Source: an uncultured Micrococcales bacterium (GTDB taxonomy: Bacteria > Actinomycetota > Actinomycetes > Actinomycetales > Microbacteriaceae). From it: DNA of 35,416 nucleotides. The translations under genes and the position numbers were made by a program. Location: positions 1 through 35,416 of the forward strand of contig CAILDA010000028.1 of assembly GCA_903832875.1 (NCBI GenBank), written 5' to 3'. Positions 10,262 through 17,579 of this stretch are shown here, piece by piece. The number at the start of each line of letters is the position of its first letter. Position 1 is the stretch's first letter. The notes beneath the pieces are model-generated. The model was not told the DNA's origin. It worked only from the letters and a program-made list of their open reading frames with translations, and did not search any database.

Positions 10262-10794
10262 AGAGTTCTTTGATAAACCTCTTCAACGATTCCGGAAGAG
10301 TATTCCTTTTCATTTACAAGAGTGAAGTTGTTGTATGCGGTGTCGTCTTTGAAAGCTTGAACACCTGAACCCAGTGCTTCAGGGCAGACAAAGAGCCTCA
10401 TGGTGTCGATTAGGTTTGCCTCAATTAGCTGGTTGACAGTGTCAGCTCCACCCATGATGAATAACTTGCCTGGGTGCTTTTCTTGGATCAGTTCTAGAAC
10501 TAGTGCTATCTCGCCACCGGTGAAGTAAATGTTGGCATCCATGATGTCTTCATAAAGTTCAGGGATATGGGTCAGAACATAGGTTGGCAGTGGCCTTGGG
10601 CCTTGAACACCACTTTCGATCTCAAAATCAAAGGTGGCTCGACCCATCAGGATGGCTGAAGAGGTGCTTACCAATTGGAAGTAGCCGTAGTCATCTCCTG
10701 AGGCTAGATACTTCTCAGCCCAAGACATATCCCCGTTAGGTCCAGATAAATAACCGTCACTGGAGATAGCGGCATAGAAGATACGTTCGTTCAC
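10258..10794 (-). CDS. Dihydrofolate-reductase-fold (RibD C-terminal type) reductase
   Basis: 178 aa with the RibD_C/DHFR-like fold: IFYAAISSDGYLSGPNGDMSW at the N-terminus, ILMGRATFDFEIESG in the middle (the MGRxT phosphate-contact region) and LFIMGGADTVNQLIEANLIDTMRLFVCPEALGSG near the C-terminus. Families of this kind (YyaP/YwjB and relatives) are NADPH-linked reductases of unknown substrate and are not the essential FolA. The start is GTG at 10794. TAGTCT lies six bases upstream on this strand, so the mRNA is probably leaderless. Its stop overlaps the surface-protein stop by 4 bp, tail to tail. It is divergent from serA, with an inverted repeat between them. Confidence 0.85.
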   Translation of the reverse strand: MNERIFYAAISSDGYLSGPNGDMSWAEKYLASGDDYGYFQLVSTSSAILMGRATFDFEIESGVQGPRPLPTYVLTHIPELYEDIMDANIYFTGGEIALVLELIQEKHPGKLFIMGGADTVNQLIEANLIDTMRLFVCPEALGSGVQAFKDDTAYNNFTLVNEKEYSSGIVEEVYQRTL

Positions 10795-10799
10795 AGTAA

Positions 10800-10832
10800 A
10801 AGACTAACCTTGGCTTCGCTAAGATTAGTCTT
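10800..10832. promoter_or_regulatory. Inverted repeat in the divergent DHFR-like/serA promoter region
   Basis: AAGACTAACCTT (10800-10811) and AAGATTAGTCTT (10821-10832) are reverse complements at 11 of 12 positions, separated by nine bases. Each arm contains TTAGTCT reading outward. On the minus strand this gives a -10-like TAGTCT six bases from the GTG of the reductase; on the plus strand the mate sits about 55 bp before serA. It could be a regulator's operator, a pair of symmetric -10 boxes, or both. Confidence 0.55.
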
Positions 10833-10886
10833 ACGCTTCGCCGTTGCAGCTAACAAAACCCCCCACTATTTTCGAGGAATTACACC

Positions 10887-12479
10887 TTGGCTAAACCTAT
10901 TGTTCTTATTGCTGAAGAGCTTTCACCTGCAACCGTTGAAGCACTTGGTCCTGACTTTGAAGTCATAAACGTTGATGGCACTGACAGAGCAGCTCTATTG
11001 GCTGCCCTGAAAACTGCAAGCGCAATCCTAGTTAGATCCGCTACCCAGGTTGATGCAGAAGCTATCGCTGCTGCTCCTCAATTGAAAGTTATAGCTCGTG
11101 CTGGAGTAGGACTCGACAACGTTGACATCAAGGCAGCAACTGCTGCCGGTGTGATGGTTGTGAATGCCCCAACTTCTAACGTTATTTCAGCAGCTGAACT
11201 AGCTATCGGACACATCTTCTCTCTTGCTCGCCACATTCCTGATGCCAATGCTTCGCTAAAGGCAGGCAAGTGGCAGCGCTCTAAGTTCACCGGCATTGAA
11301 CTGTATGAGAAGACCATTGGAATTGTTGGTCTTGGTCGTATTGGAACACTGGTTGCTCAAAGACTAAGTGGCTTTGGTGCAACGCTAATTGGTTATGACC
11401 CTTACGTAACACCTGCACGAGCAGAACAGATGGGCGTTGAACTAGTAAACCTAGAAGATCTAATGAAGAGATCTGATTTCATCACTATTCACATTCCTAA
11501 GACACCAGAAACTACAGGTCTTATTGGAACTGAAGAGTTTGCTATTGCTAAACCAGAACTTCGTATTGTCAATGCGTCTCGCGGTGGAATCATCGACGAA
11601 GATGCCCTTTATGCAGCACTCAAATCAAACCGTATTGCAGGTGCTGGGCTAGATGTGTTCGTGAATGAACCGCCAACTGGTTCACCACTTCTAGAACTTG
11701 AGAACATCATTGTTACACCTCACCTTGGTGCTTCAACTGATGAAGCACAAGAAAAAGCTGGTATCTCAGTTGCTAAGAGCGTGAGACTTGCTCTAGCGGG
11801 AGATCTAGTTCCTGATGCAGTGAACGTTGCCGGTGGTGTGATTGACCCATCTGTTCGCCCTGGCATTTCTTTGATGGAAAACATGGGTCAGTTACTCTTT
11901 GGTATTTCTGGTGGCAATGTCACAGCGATTGATGTTGAAGTCAGGGGAGAAATCGCTGTTCACGATGTTTCTGTTTTGAAGCTAGCTGGACTAAAAGGTT
12001 TCTACCAGAATGCTGTTACCGAGCAAGTTTCTTACGTCAATGCACCTTTGATGGCAGAAGCCAGAGGAGTTGAAGTAAGACTTGCTGTTGATTCACACAG
12101 TGATGAATACCGAAACGTAACTTCAATCAAGGCAACCCTCTCTGATGGATCAACAGCTTCTGTTTCAGGAACTGTAATTGGTCCTAAGCTGCACCAGAAG
12201 ATTGTGAGCATCAATGGTTACGATGTTGAAATTGCTATGGCTGAACACTTTGTAATGATGATCTATGCAGATAGACCTGGCATCGTTGCTGTTTACGGTA
12301 AAGCTTTTGCTGAGAACAACATCAACATCGCTGCAATGCAGATTGCAAGAAACTCTAAGGGCGGTAAAGCTCTTTCAGTTATTACAGTTGACTCACCAGT
12401 TGATGCCAAAGTTCTTGAAGAAGTTCGTGTAGCCATTGAGGCAGATGTCCTGAAAGCTATCGATCTAAAGTTTGACTAG
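10887..12479 (+). CDS. serA: D-3-phosphoglycerate dehydrogenase (long, ACT-containing type)
   Basis: Oxidises 3-phosphoglycerate to 3-phosphohydroxypyruvate, the first step of serine synthesis. At 530 aa it is the long actinobacterial form. The order is a substrate-binding half, a Rossmann domain with GLGRIGTLVAQRL at about 148-160, the NASRGGIIDEDALY region, the catalytic His in VTPHLGASTDEAQ, an intervening allosteric (ASB) domain and a C-terminal ACT domain (YADRPGIVAVYGKAFAENNIN) that usually binds serine. The start is TTG at 10887, supported by GAGGA at 10874-10878 and by the protein beginning AKPIVLIAEELSP. The 92-bp upstream gap holds the inverted repeat. Confidence 0.96.
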   Translation: MAKPIVLIAEELSPATVEALGPDFEVINVDGTDRAALLAALKTASAILVRSATQVDAEAIAAAPQLKVIARAGVGLDNVDIKAATAAGVMVVNAPTSNVISAAELAIGHIFSLARHIPDANASLKAGKWQRSKFTGIELYEKTIGIVGLGRIGTLVAQRLSGFGATLIGYDPYVTPARAEQMGVELVNLEDLMKRSDFITIHIPKTPETTGLIGTEEFAIAKPELRIVNASRGGIIDEDALYAALKSNRIAGAGLDVFVNEPPTGSPLLELENIIVTPHLGASTDEAQEKAGISVAKSVRLALAGDLVPDAVNVAGGVIDPSVRPGISLMENMGQLLFGISGGNVTAIDVEVRGEIAVHDVSVLKLAGLKGFYQNAVTEQVSYVNAPLMAEARGVEVRLAVDSHSDEYRNVTSIKATLSDGSTASVSGTVIGPKLHQKIVSINGYDVEIAMAEHFVMMIYADRPGIVAVYGKAFAENNINIAAMQIARNSKGGKALSVITVDSPVDAKVLEEVRVAIEADVLKAIDLKFD

Positions 12480-12499
12480 TTTCTCCATTTGGGGATAAA
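12472..12499 (+). promoter_or_regulatory. Promoter for the small orphan genes after serA
   Basis: TTGACT (12472-12477, overlapping the serA stop), 16 bp, GATAAA (12494-12499). This is one of the best consensus matches seen. The expected start point falls in or next to the A7G5 run at 12503-12514, a setting in which polymerase slippage is possible. Confidence 0.55.
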
Positions 12500-12518
12500 C
12501 TCAAAAAAAGGGGGAAAT

Positions 12519-12758
12519 TTGAAAAAGACATTTTCAATAGCAGCCATCGCTCTAGCAATGATTACTGGAGAAGTTCCAAACTTCGATGCAGAGACAGTTT
12601 ATAAAACTGTTGAAGTTGGTCCAGCGACAGTAGAAATTGAGAGAACAGGATCTCAGGTTTCTATGCACGTTGAGGGTATCCCAGACAAAAAGGCTTTCAA
12701 TGCCTCTTTGCGTACTCTTGGGGTTGCACAGAAGACAAAACAGTCACCGGCGATTTAG
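12519..12758 (+). CDS. Small orphan protein with hydrophobic N-terminus
   Basis: 79 aa if translation starts at TTG 12519, preceded by AAGGGGG with four bases of spacing. This layout is the same as for the orphan at 33266 (GGGGG, four bases, ATG). An upstream in-frame TTG at 12489 would precede the ribosome site and is unlikely. The protein begins KKTFSIAAIALAMITG, a short signal-like segment, then has an acidic/polar body (TVYKTVEVGPATVEIERTG...VSMHVEGIP) and a basic tail. I recognise no family. It ends 4 bp before the next ORF and probably shares its transcript. It could be a short exported protein or the remnant of a larger gene. Confidence 0.5.
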   Translation: MKKTFSIAAIALAMITGEVPNFDAETVYKTVEVGPATVEIERTGSQVSMHVEGIPDKKAFNASLRTLGVAQKTKQSPAI

Positions 12759-12762
12759 TCCC

Positions 12763-13281
12763 ATGAAGTATGTAGCCTATTCACTTTCTTTCAAAATACT
12801 CCTCGTTGCATTTTTTTGTGTATCAACCTATGAAATTGGTGTTCGCATTGAGGGAGAGCCAGGATATTCCCTAGCTATTTTGCTGATGTGGTTCAACCAC
12901 CTAGGTAGTTCTATACCTACCCCCGTGTTCGGAGAAGGATATTGACTTTACGCGTTGATGAACGGATTCTTTTTCTTTGGTTCCATAACATGCTTATTCA
13001 TAATTCCCAGATTCGTCAGAGACGGAATGTTCACTAGGAATGACTGGAAGTCCTTCGTAGTGGTTAGTTTGCTAACAATTTTTTCACTTCTAACAATCAG
13101 TCACTATCTGGATATGTTTGTGAACCAAGAACGGACTTATTTCAAGCGTGACAATATTTTTGCGACTCACAGGAGCGCTTGGGCTTTCAATGCTTATGAC
13201 AATATCATCTCGATCGCAATCCTCCTACAGATTGCTCAAGCCTCAATAACTACAGGACTAAAGAGGGTCTCCAAAAGATAA
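12763..13281 (+). pseudogene. Polytopic membrane protein gene interrupted by an in-frame TGA
   Basis: From the ATG at 12763 the frame runs 60 codons to a TGA at 12943-12945 and continues open in the same frame to TAA at 13279-13281. Reading through would give about 172 residues with about four hydrophobic segments (LSFKILLVAFFCVSTYEIG; around AILLMWFNHLG; MNGFFFFGSITCLFIIP; FVVVSLLTIFSLLTISHYL) and a further one near the C-terminus. Residues on both sides of the stop look like one protein (VFGEGY, stop, LYALMNGFFFFG). TGG to TGA, loss of a Trp, is the simplest explanation. Restart at ATG 12958 could make a 107-aa C-terminal half. The family is not recognised. The 3' end overlaps the opposing rhodanese gene by 24 bp. 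Confidence 0.55.
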
Positions 13282-13575
13282 CTCTCGCCCAGAGGTGGCC
13301 CAACCATCAGTTCCACCAGCGACTGAGACTACGTCATAGCCTTGGGCTTCTAGGTAGTTGGCAACAGTCATTGATCTGGCACCTGAACGACAAATAATGA
13401 AGATTCTCGCCCCGTCATCTAGCTTGTCTAGTTGGTTGGCAACCTCATTCATAGGAATGTGGTGGGCATTAGGAACATGGCCTTCTTCCCATTCGTAGTC
13501 TTCTCTAACATCCAATACAAAACCGCCATGGTCAATAACATCGGCTAGTTCATCTAGGGTTACTTCGGTTGCCAT
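13258..13575 (-). CDS. Single-domain rhodanese (sulfurtransferase)
   Basis: 105 aa, one rhodanese domain. The CH2A-like region is FVLDVREDYEWEEGHVPNAHHIP, and the active-site loop CRSGAR has the catalytic cysteine at about 62, which would carry the persulfide. A C-terminal GGTDGWATSGREL block completes the fold. GlpE/PspE-type proteins transfer sulfane sulfur in the cytoplasm; no signal peptide is present here. The ATG has a good ribosome site (AAGGAG, six bases). It is divergent from a second, lipoprotein rhodanese with 81 bp between, and its 3' end overlaps the interrupted membrane gene. Confidence 0.92.
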   Translation of the reverse strand: MATEVTLDELADVIDHGGFVLDVREDYEWEEGHVPNAHHIPMNEVANQLDKLDDGARIFIICRSGARSMTVANYLEAQGYDVVSVAGGTDGWATSGRELSFGDPL

Positions 13576-13656
13576 AATTGCTCCTTCTTATGTATTTAGT
13601 TTAACAAATAGGGACTGTGAGTTATTCTTGAAACAAGCCAAACAAGAGGATTTTCT

Positions 13657-14019
13657 ATGACTAAGTTCAAATTCGCGTTAGCTTCAATCTTTGCTTTAGT
13701 GCTGGTTCTAGGGGTAAGCGCCTGCTCACCAGGCAAGCTTGACGTCACTGACGTCAAAGCAATCATTGACATTAGAACTCCTGAAGATTTTGCACCTTCC
13801 CACATTGTTGGATCTATTAACTTTGATTTTGAAAGAGGAGATTATCTAGCAAATGTCTCTCTTTTTGAAAGAGGAGGCAAATACTACCTTTACGGAGCAA
13901 GTGAAGAGCAGTCTGCCAATGCCATGAATGAGATGTTTAGCCTTGGTTTCACCAATGTTGTAAATCTGGGTTCATTTGAAGATGCTCAAAGGGTGTTACC
14001 GCTAGGTATCACCCAATAG
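13657..14019 (+). CDS. Lipoprotein with a rhodanese-like domain lacking the active cysteine
   Basis: 120 aa. The signal peptide ends in the lipobox LGVSAC, with the lipidated Cys at 23. The remainder follows the rhodanese plan: IIDIRTPEDFAPSHIVGSINFDF (compare DVR.pxEf..GHI.GAiN), then KYYLYGASEEQSANAMNEMFSLGFTNVVNLG. Aligning this loop with yCRSGnRS places Gly80 where the catalytic Cys should be, and the loop is acidic rather than basic. Sulfurtransferase activity is therefore not expected; a binding role at the outer face of the membrane is the inference. The ribosome site is GAGGA. The stop overlaps the next GTG start by one base (TAGTG), so the methyltransferase is translationally coupled. 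Confidence 0.8.
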   Translation: MTKFKFALASIFALVLVLGVSACSPGKLDVTDVKAIIDIRTPEDFAPSHIVGSINFDFERGDYLANVSLFERGGKYYLYGASEEQSANAMNEMFSLGFTNVVNLGSFEDAQRVLPLGITQ

Positions 14020-14630
14020 TGGACTCTAACTATTGGGATGAAAAGTATTCGGTTGACGAGTTCGTATACACAAAATTAGAAAATCGATTTGTAGTTGAAT
14101 ACTGCACATCTTTACCTGGTAAAAGAGCCATTGATCTAGCTGGAGGTGAAGGCAGAAACTCAGTATGGCTAGCCAAGCAAGGCTGGCAAGTTGAGAACAT
14201 CGATTTCTCTGAAGTAGCACTCGATAAGTATTTGCAGTTTGCACAAGCTGAGCATGTTGCCGGTCACTGCATTGCAACATGCAATGATGCAGTCACCTTT
14301 AGCCCTCAATCCACTCCAGTAGACCTTGGAGTGATTGCATACTTACAAATCAATCAGCATGATCTGCAGCTAGCGATTAGAAGGCTTGTCGATCACATTG
14401 CCCCTGGTGGACACCTCTTTGGAGTCTGGCATTCCAGAGACAACCTCGAAGGTGGCTTCGGTGGACCTAGGGATCCAGAGGTCTTACCTAATGTTGCAAC
14501 CATTACTCAAGCTCTTGAAGGCACAGGTCTTGAGATTCTCGAGTTGAAGAATCGTGACGGTCAAATCCAGACTAGGGAAGGGCTAAAGCCCTCTGTCACC
14601 TTAGTTCTTCTGGCTAAGAGACCTGAATAG
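14019..14630 (+). CDS. Class I SAM-dependent methyltransferase
   Basis: 203 aa. The N-terminus YWDEKYSVDEFVYT resembles the entry of TehB/thiopurine-like methyltransferases. Motif I is AIDLAGGEGRNSVWLAKQGW (about 36-55), followed by the acidic strand end VENIDFSEVAL and a later VDLGVIAYLQIN strand. The substrate cannot be told from sequence. The GTG start shares its G with the stop of the rhodanese-like lipoprotein. leuB follows after 48 bp. TehB-type tellurite or small-molecule methylation is one possibility. Confidence 0.85.
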   Translation: MDSNYWDEKYSVDEFVYTKLENRFVVEYCTSLPGKRAIDLAGGEGRNSVWLAKQGWQVENIDFSEVALDKYLQFAQAEHVAGHCIATCNDAVTFSPQSTPVDLGVIAYLQINQHDLQLAIRRLVDHIAPGGHLFGVWHSRDNLEGGFGGPRDPEVLPNVATITQALEGTGLEILELKNRDGQIQTREGLKPSVTLVLLAKRPE

Positions 14631-14678
14631 TTCTCGACTCTCGGTAAAGTTAGATAAACGAGTTCGAAAGAGTCTTTA

Positions 14679-15716
14679 GTGTCTAAGCAAATCAACATAG
14701 GTGTCATCGGTGGCGATGGCATTGGCCCAGAAGTAACAGCTATTGCCCTTGAGGCTATGAGCCTGGCTACCCGTGGCTCTGGGGTCGAGTATGTCACCAA
14801 AGAATATGACCTAGGCGCTAGAAGATACCTTGCTACCGGTGAGATCTTGACCGAAGCTGACATGGATTCTTTGAAATCACATGATGCAATTTTGCTTGGA
14901 GCTATTGGTGACCCTAAAGTTCCTTCAGGTGTTCTAGAGCGTGGACTATTACTAAAACTTCGTTTTAGTTTTGACCATTACATCAACCTTCGTCCAACCA
15001 AGTTATACCCAGGAGTTATAAGTCCTTTGGCTATCCCAGGTGAGGTTGACTTTGTTGTTGTTCGTGAAGGCACAGAAGGTGCATACGTTGGTAACGGTGG
15101 ATCAATCCGTGTCGGCACTGAACATGAAGTTGCTAATGAAACTTCAGTGAACACAAGATTTGGTGTTGAAAGAGCTGTTCGTTACGCATTTGAATTAGCG
15201 GCTAACCGCGACCGTAAGAAAGTTACCTTGGTTCACAAACACAACGTTCTAGTAAATGCTGGTTCACTATGGCAAAGAACTGTTGATGAAGTAAGCAAAG
15301 AGTTTCCTGCTGTAACTGTGGAGTATCAACACATTGATGCAGCAACCATATACATGGTTACTGATCCTGAAAGATTTGATGTCATTGTCACAGATAACCT
15401 CTTTGGCGATATCTTGACTGATCTAGCTGCTGCTATCGGTGGTGGCATTGGTATCGCGGCCTCTGGAAATATCAACCCAACCGGTTTATTCCCGTCAATG
15501 TTTGAACCAGTGCATGGCTCTGCTCCTGACATTGCAGGAAAAGGTATCGCTGATCCAACAGCTGCGATTCTTTCTGCAGCCATGTTGTTAGATCATTTAG
15601 GTAATCCTGTTGCTGCAGCAAGAATCGAAAGAGCAGTTGCAGCAGATTTAGCAGCTCGTGGGGATGCTAAACGAACCACAACTGAAATAGCTCAAAGTAT
15701 TTTCGCCCAACTCTAA
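14679..15716 (+). CDS. leuB: 3-isopropylmalate dehydrogenase
   Basis: NAD-dependent oxidation and decarboxylation of 3-isopropylmalate to 2-ketoisocaproate in leucine synthesis. 345 aa, actinobacterial type. Landmarks are [13 protein letters not shown] at the start, [16 protein letters not shown] (substrate arginines), the catalytic Lys in VHKHNVL, the metal-binding [13 protein letters not shown] and the NAD region [19 protein letters not shown]. The GTG at 14679 starts the conserved N-terminus, and a GAAAGAG purine stretch is upstream. It is 10 bp before ilvE, so the last two steps of leucine synthesis are paired. Confidence 0.96.
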   Translation: MSKQINIGVIGGDGIGPEVTAIALEAMSLATRGSGVEYVTKEYDLGARRYLATGEILTEADMDSLKSHDAILLGAIGDPKVPSGVLERGLLLKLRFSFDHYINLRPTKLYPGVISPLAIPGEVDFVVVREGTEGAYVGNGGSIRVGTEHEVANETSVNTRFGVERAVRYAFELAANRDRKKVTLVHKHNVLVNAGSLWQRTVDEVSKEFPAVTVEYQHIDAATIYMVTDPERFDVIVTDNLFGDILTDLAAAIGGGIGIAASGNINPTGLFPSMFEPVHGSAPDIAGKGIADPTAAILSAAMLLDHLGNPVAAARIERAVAADLAARGDAKRTTTEIAQSIFAQL

Positions 15717-15726
15717 GGATTAGCTC

Positions 15727-16809
15727 ATGGATTTCAAGATCATCAAATCTGATCACCCAATGCCTGATGCAGAACGTGAAGCATTACTTGAAAACCCTGC
15801 CTTTGGAGTGAACTTCACAGACCACCAGGTAATCATTGAGTGGACTAAAGAAGACGGCTGGCAGAACGCCAGAGTTGAGCCATATGGCCCGATGTTGATG
15901 GATCCTTCAAGTGCTGTCCTGCACTACGGTCAAGAAGTTTTTGAAGGCATCAAGGCTTACCGTCACCAAGATGGTTCTATTCATACCTTTAGACCAACAG
16001 CCAACGGCGCAAGATTACAAAAATCAGCTCACCGCATGGCACTTCCTGAATTACCTGTTGATGTTTTTGTTGAGAGCCTTAGAGCTCTTATCTCAGTTGA
16101 TGCGGCTTGGGTTCCTCAGCCTGTGAATGAAAAGACTTTGTATTTCCGTCCTTTTGAAATAGCAGCAGAGAACTTCCTAGGTGTTCGTGCAGCTCACCGA
16201 GCTGAGTATCGAGTTATTGCATCACCTGTTGGCCCTTACTTCACAGGTGGACTCAAGCCTGTGTCTATTTGGATTGCCTTGGATTCAGCTAGAGCTGGTA
16301 AGTATGGAACCGGTGAGGCTAAGACTGGCGGTAACTATGCAGCTAGCCTGATCTCGCAAAACGAAGGTTATGAGAATGGCTGTTCTCAGGTTCTCTTCCT
16401 AGATGCAGAATCACACACATACATCGAAGAACTAGGCGGTATGAACGTCTTCTTTGTATACAAAGACGGTCATGTTGTTACTCCTTCTTTGGATGGAACT
16501 ATCCTTCGAGGAATCACTAGAGATTCCATCATTCAGTTACTCAAAGACAGAAACATAACTGTTGAGGAAAGAGCAGTAACTCTAGATGAGGTTCGTGAAG
16601 GCTATAACTCAGGTGAAATAACTGAAGTATTTGCTTGTGGTACTGCTGCAGTTATCACTCCAGTTGGTCAGTTCAAATCAAGAGAAGAAGTAATTGGTCC
16701 AGTAGATCCGCAACCAGGTGAACTAACTGCTTCACTACGTCAAGAACTTACCGGTATTCAATATGGTTTAGTTCCAGATCGTCACAACTGGTTAGTAAAA
16801 CTTAGCTAA
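15727..16809 (+). CDS. ilvE: Branched-chain amino acid aminotransferase
   Basis: PLP enzyme of fold type IV, class IIa (long form, 360 aa). It transaminates the 2-keto acids to valine, leucine and isoleucine using glutamate. Visible features are YGQEVFEGIKAYRHQDGSIHTFRP near the N-terminus, the PLP-lysine region AKTGGNYAASL, the glutamate contact region IEELGGMNVFFV and the late ACGTAAVITPV block. The ATG follows the leuB stop by 10 bp with AGGAT as ribosome site. The stop overlaps the next ATG (TAATG). Confidence 0.96.
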   Translation: MDFKIIKSDHPMPDAEREALLENPAFGVNFTDHQVIIEWTKEDGWQNARVEPYGPMLMDPSSAVLHYGQEVFEGIKAYRHQDGSIHTFRPTANGARLQKSAHRMALPELPVDVFVESLRALISVDAAWVPQPVNEKTLYFRPFEIAAENFLGVRAAHRAEYRVIASPVGPYFTGGLKPVSIWIALDSARAGKYGTGEAKTGGNYAASLISQNEGYENGCSQVLFLDAESHTYIEELGGMNVFFVYKDGHVVTPSLDGTILRGITRDSIIQLLKDRNITVEERAVTLDEVREGYNSGEITEVFACGTAAVITPVGQFKSREEVIGPVDPQPGELTASLRQELTGIQYGLVPDRHNWLVKLS

Positions 16810-17567
16810 TGAGAATTGCTAAGTTCCTAGTTCGCGACCAGGTCTCTTGGGGTTTAGTTGATGGTCCTGAGATTGTTGTTTTTAGAGGTCACCCAATCTT
16901 TCAAGGCTATGAAACAACAGGGGAGCGAGTTCCACTAAAGGATGTTCAACTACTTCCCCCTGTATTACCAACCAGCAAGATCATCTGTATTGGCAAGAAC
17001 TATGCAGATCATGCAGCTGAAATGGGTGGCGAGTTACCGCCAGAACCGCTTATCTTCCTAAAGCCGCTAACCACAGTCATTGGCCCAGGGGAGCAGATTG
17101 TTCTGCCAAAGATATCTGATCGTGTTGATCATGAAGGTGAATTAGCCATCGTCATAGGTCAACTGGCTAAAGATGTAACAGAAGATAAAGCATTGGATTA
17201 TGTCTGGGGATTTACCATTGCTAACGATGTGACTGCAAGAGATATTCAAAACAAAGATGTCCAGTGGACTAGAGCTAAAAGCTTTGACACCTTCTGTCCT
17301 CTAGGACCTTGGGTTGAAACAGAGTTTGTGGTTGATGGTCAAATACTTGAGACCCGAGTTGATGGGGAAGTTAGACAACATGCCTCCATTGATCTACTGA
17401 TTCACAAAGTTCCAAGAATCATTCAACATGTCTCACAAGCGATGACCTTATTACCAGGCGATGTAATTCTCACTGGAACACCAGCAGGTATTGGACAAAT
17501 AGAGTCTGGTCAGTCAGTTGAGATAACCATTGAGGGCATCGGGACTCTAACTAACCCTGTCGCTTAG
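16809..17567 (+). CDS. Fumarylacetoacetate hydrolase (FAH) family protein
   Basis: 252 aa. A short N-terminal domain is followed by the FAH beta-roll, with ICIGKNYADHAAEMG, the metal-binding segment DHEGELAIVIG, and NDVTARDIQNKDVQWTRAKSFDTFCPLGPW and TGTPAGIG downstream. Family members hydrolyse or decarboxylate small 2-oxo acids (acylpyruvases, oxaloacetate decarboxylases, hydroxymuconate isomerases). The exact substrate is not readable; acylpyruvate or oxaloacetate clean-up is a common role for housekeeping copies. The ATG overlaps the ilvE stop by one base, and gltX follows 12 bp later. This neighbourhood is seen in other actinobacteria, from memory. Confidence 0.9.
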   Translation: MRIAKFLVRDQVSWGLVDGPEIVVFRGHPIFQGYETTGERVPLKDVQLLPPVLPTSKIICIGKNYADHAAEMGGELPPEPLIFLKPLTTVIGPGEQIVLPKISDRVDHEGELAIVIGQLAKDVTEDKALDYVWGFTIANDVTARDIQNKDVQWTRAKSFDTFCPLGPWVETEFVVDGQILETRVDGEVRQHASIDLLIHKVPRIIQHVSQAMTLLPGDVILTGTPAGIGQIESGQSVEITIEGIGTLTNPVA

Positions 17568-17579
17568 ACTTGTTAGGTT

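Noticed and set aside
12943-12945. TGA read as selenocysteine or as tryptophan (code change)
   Set aside because: No stable hairpin follows the TGA as a bacterial SECIS would. Every other gene in the window uses TGG for Trp and shows no in-frame TGA, so a nonsense mutation or sequencing error is simpler.
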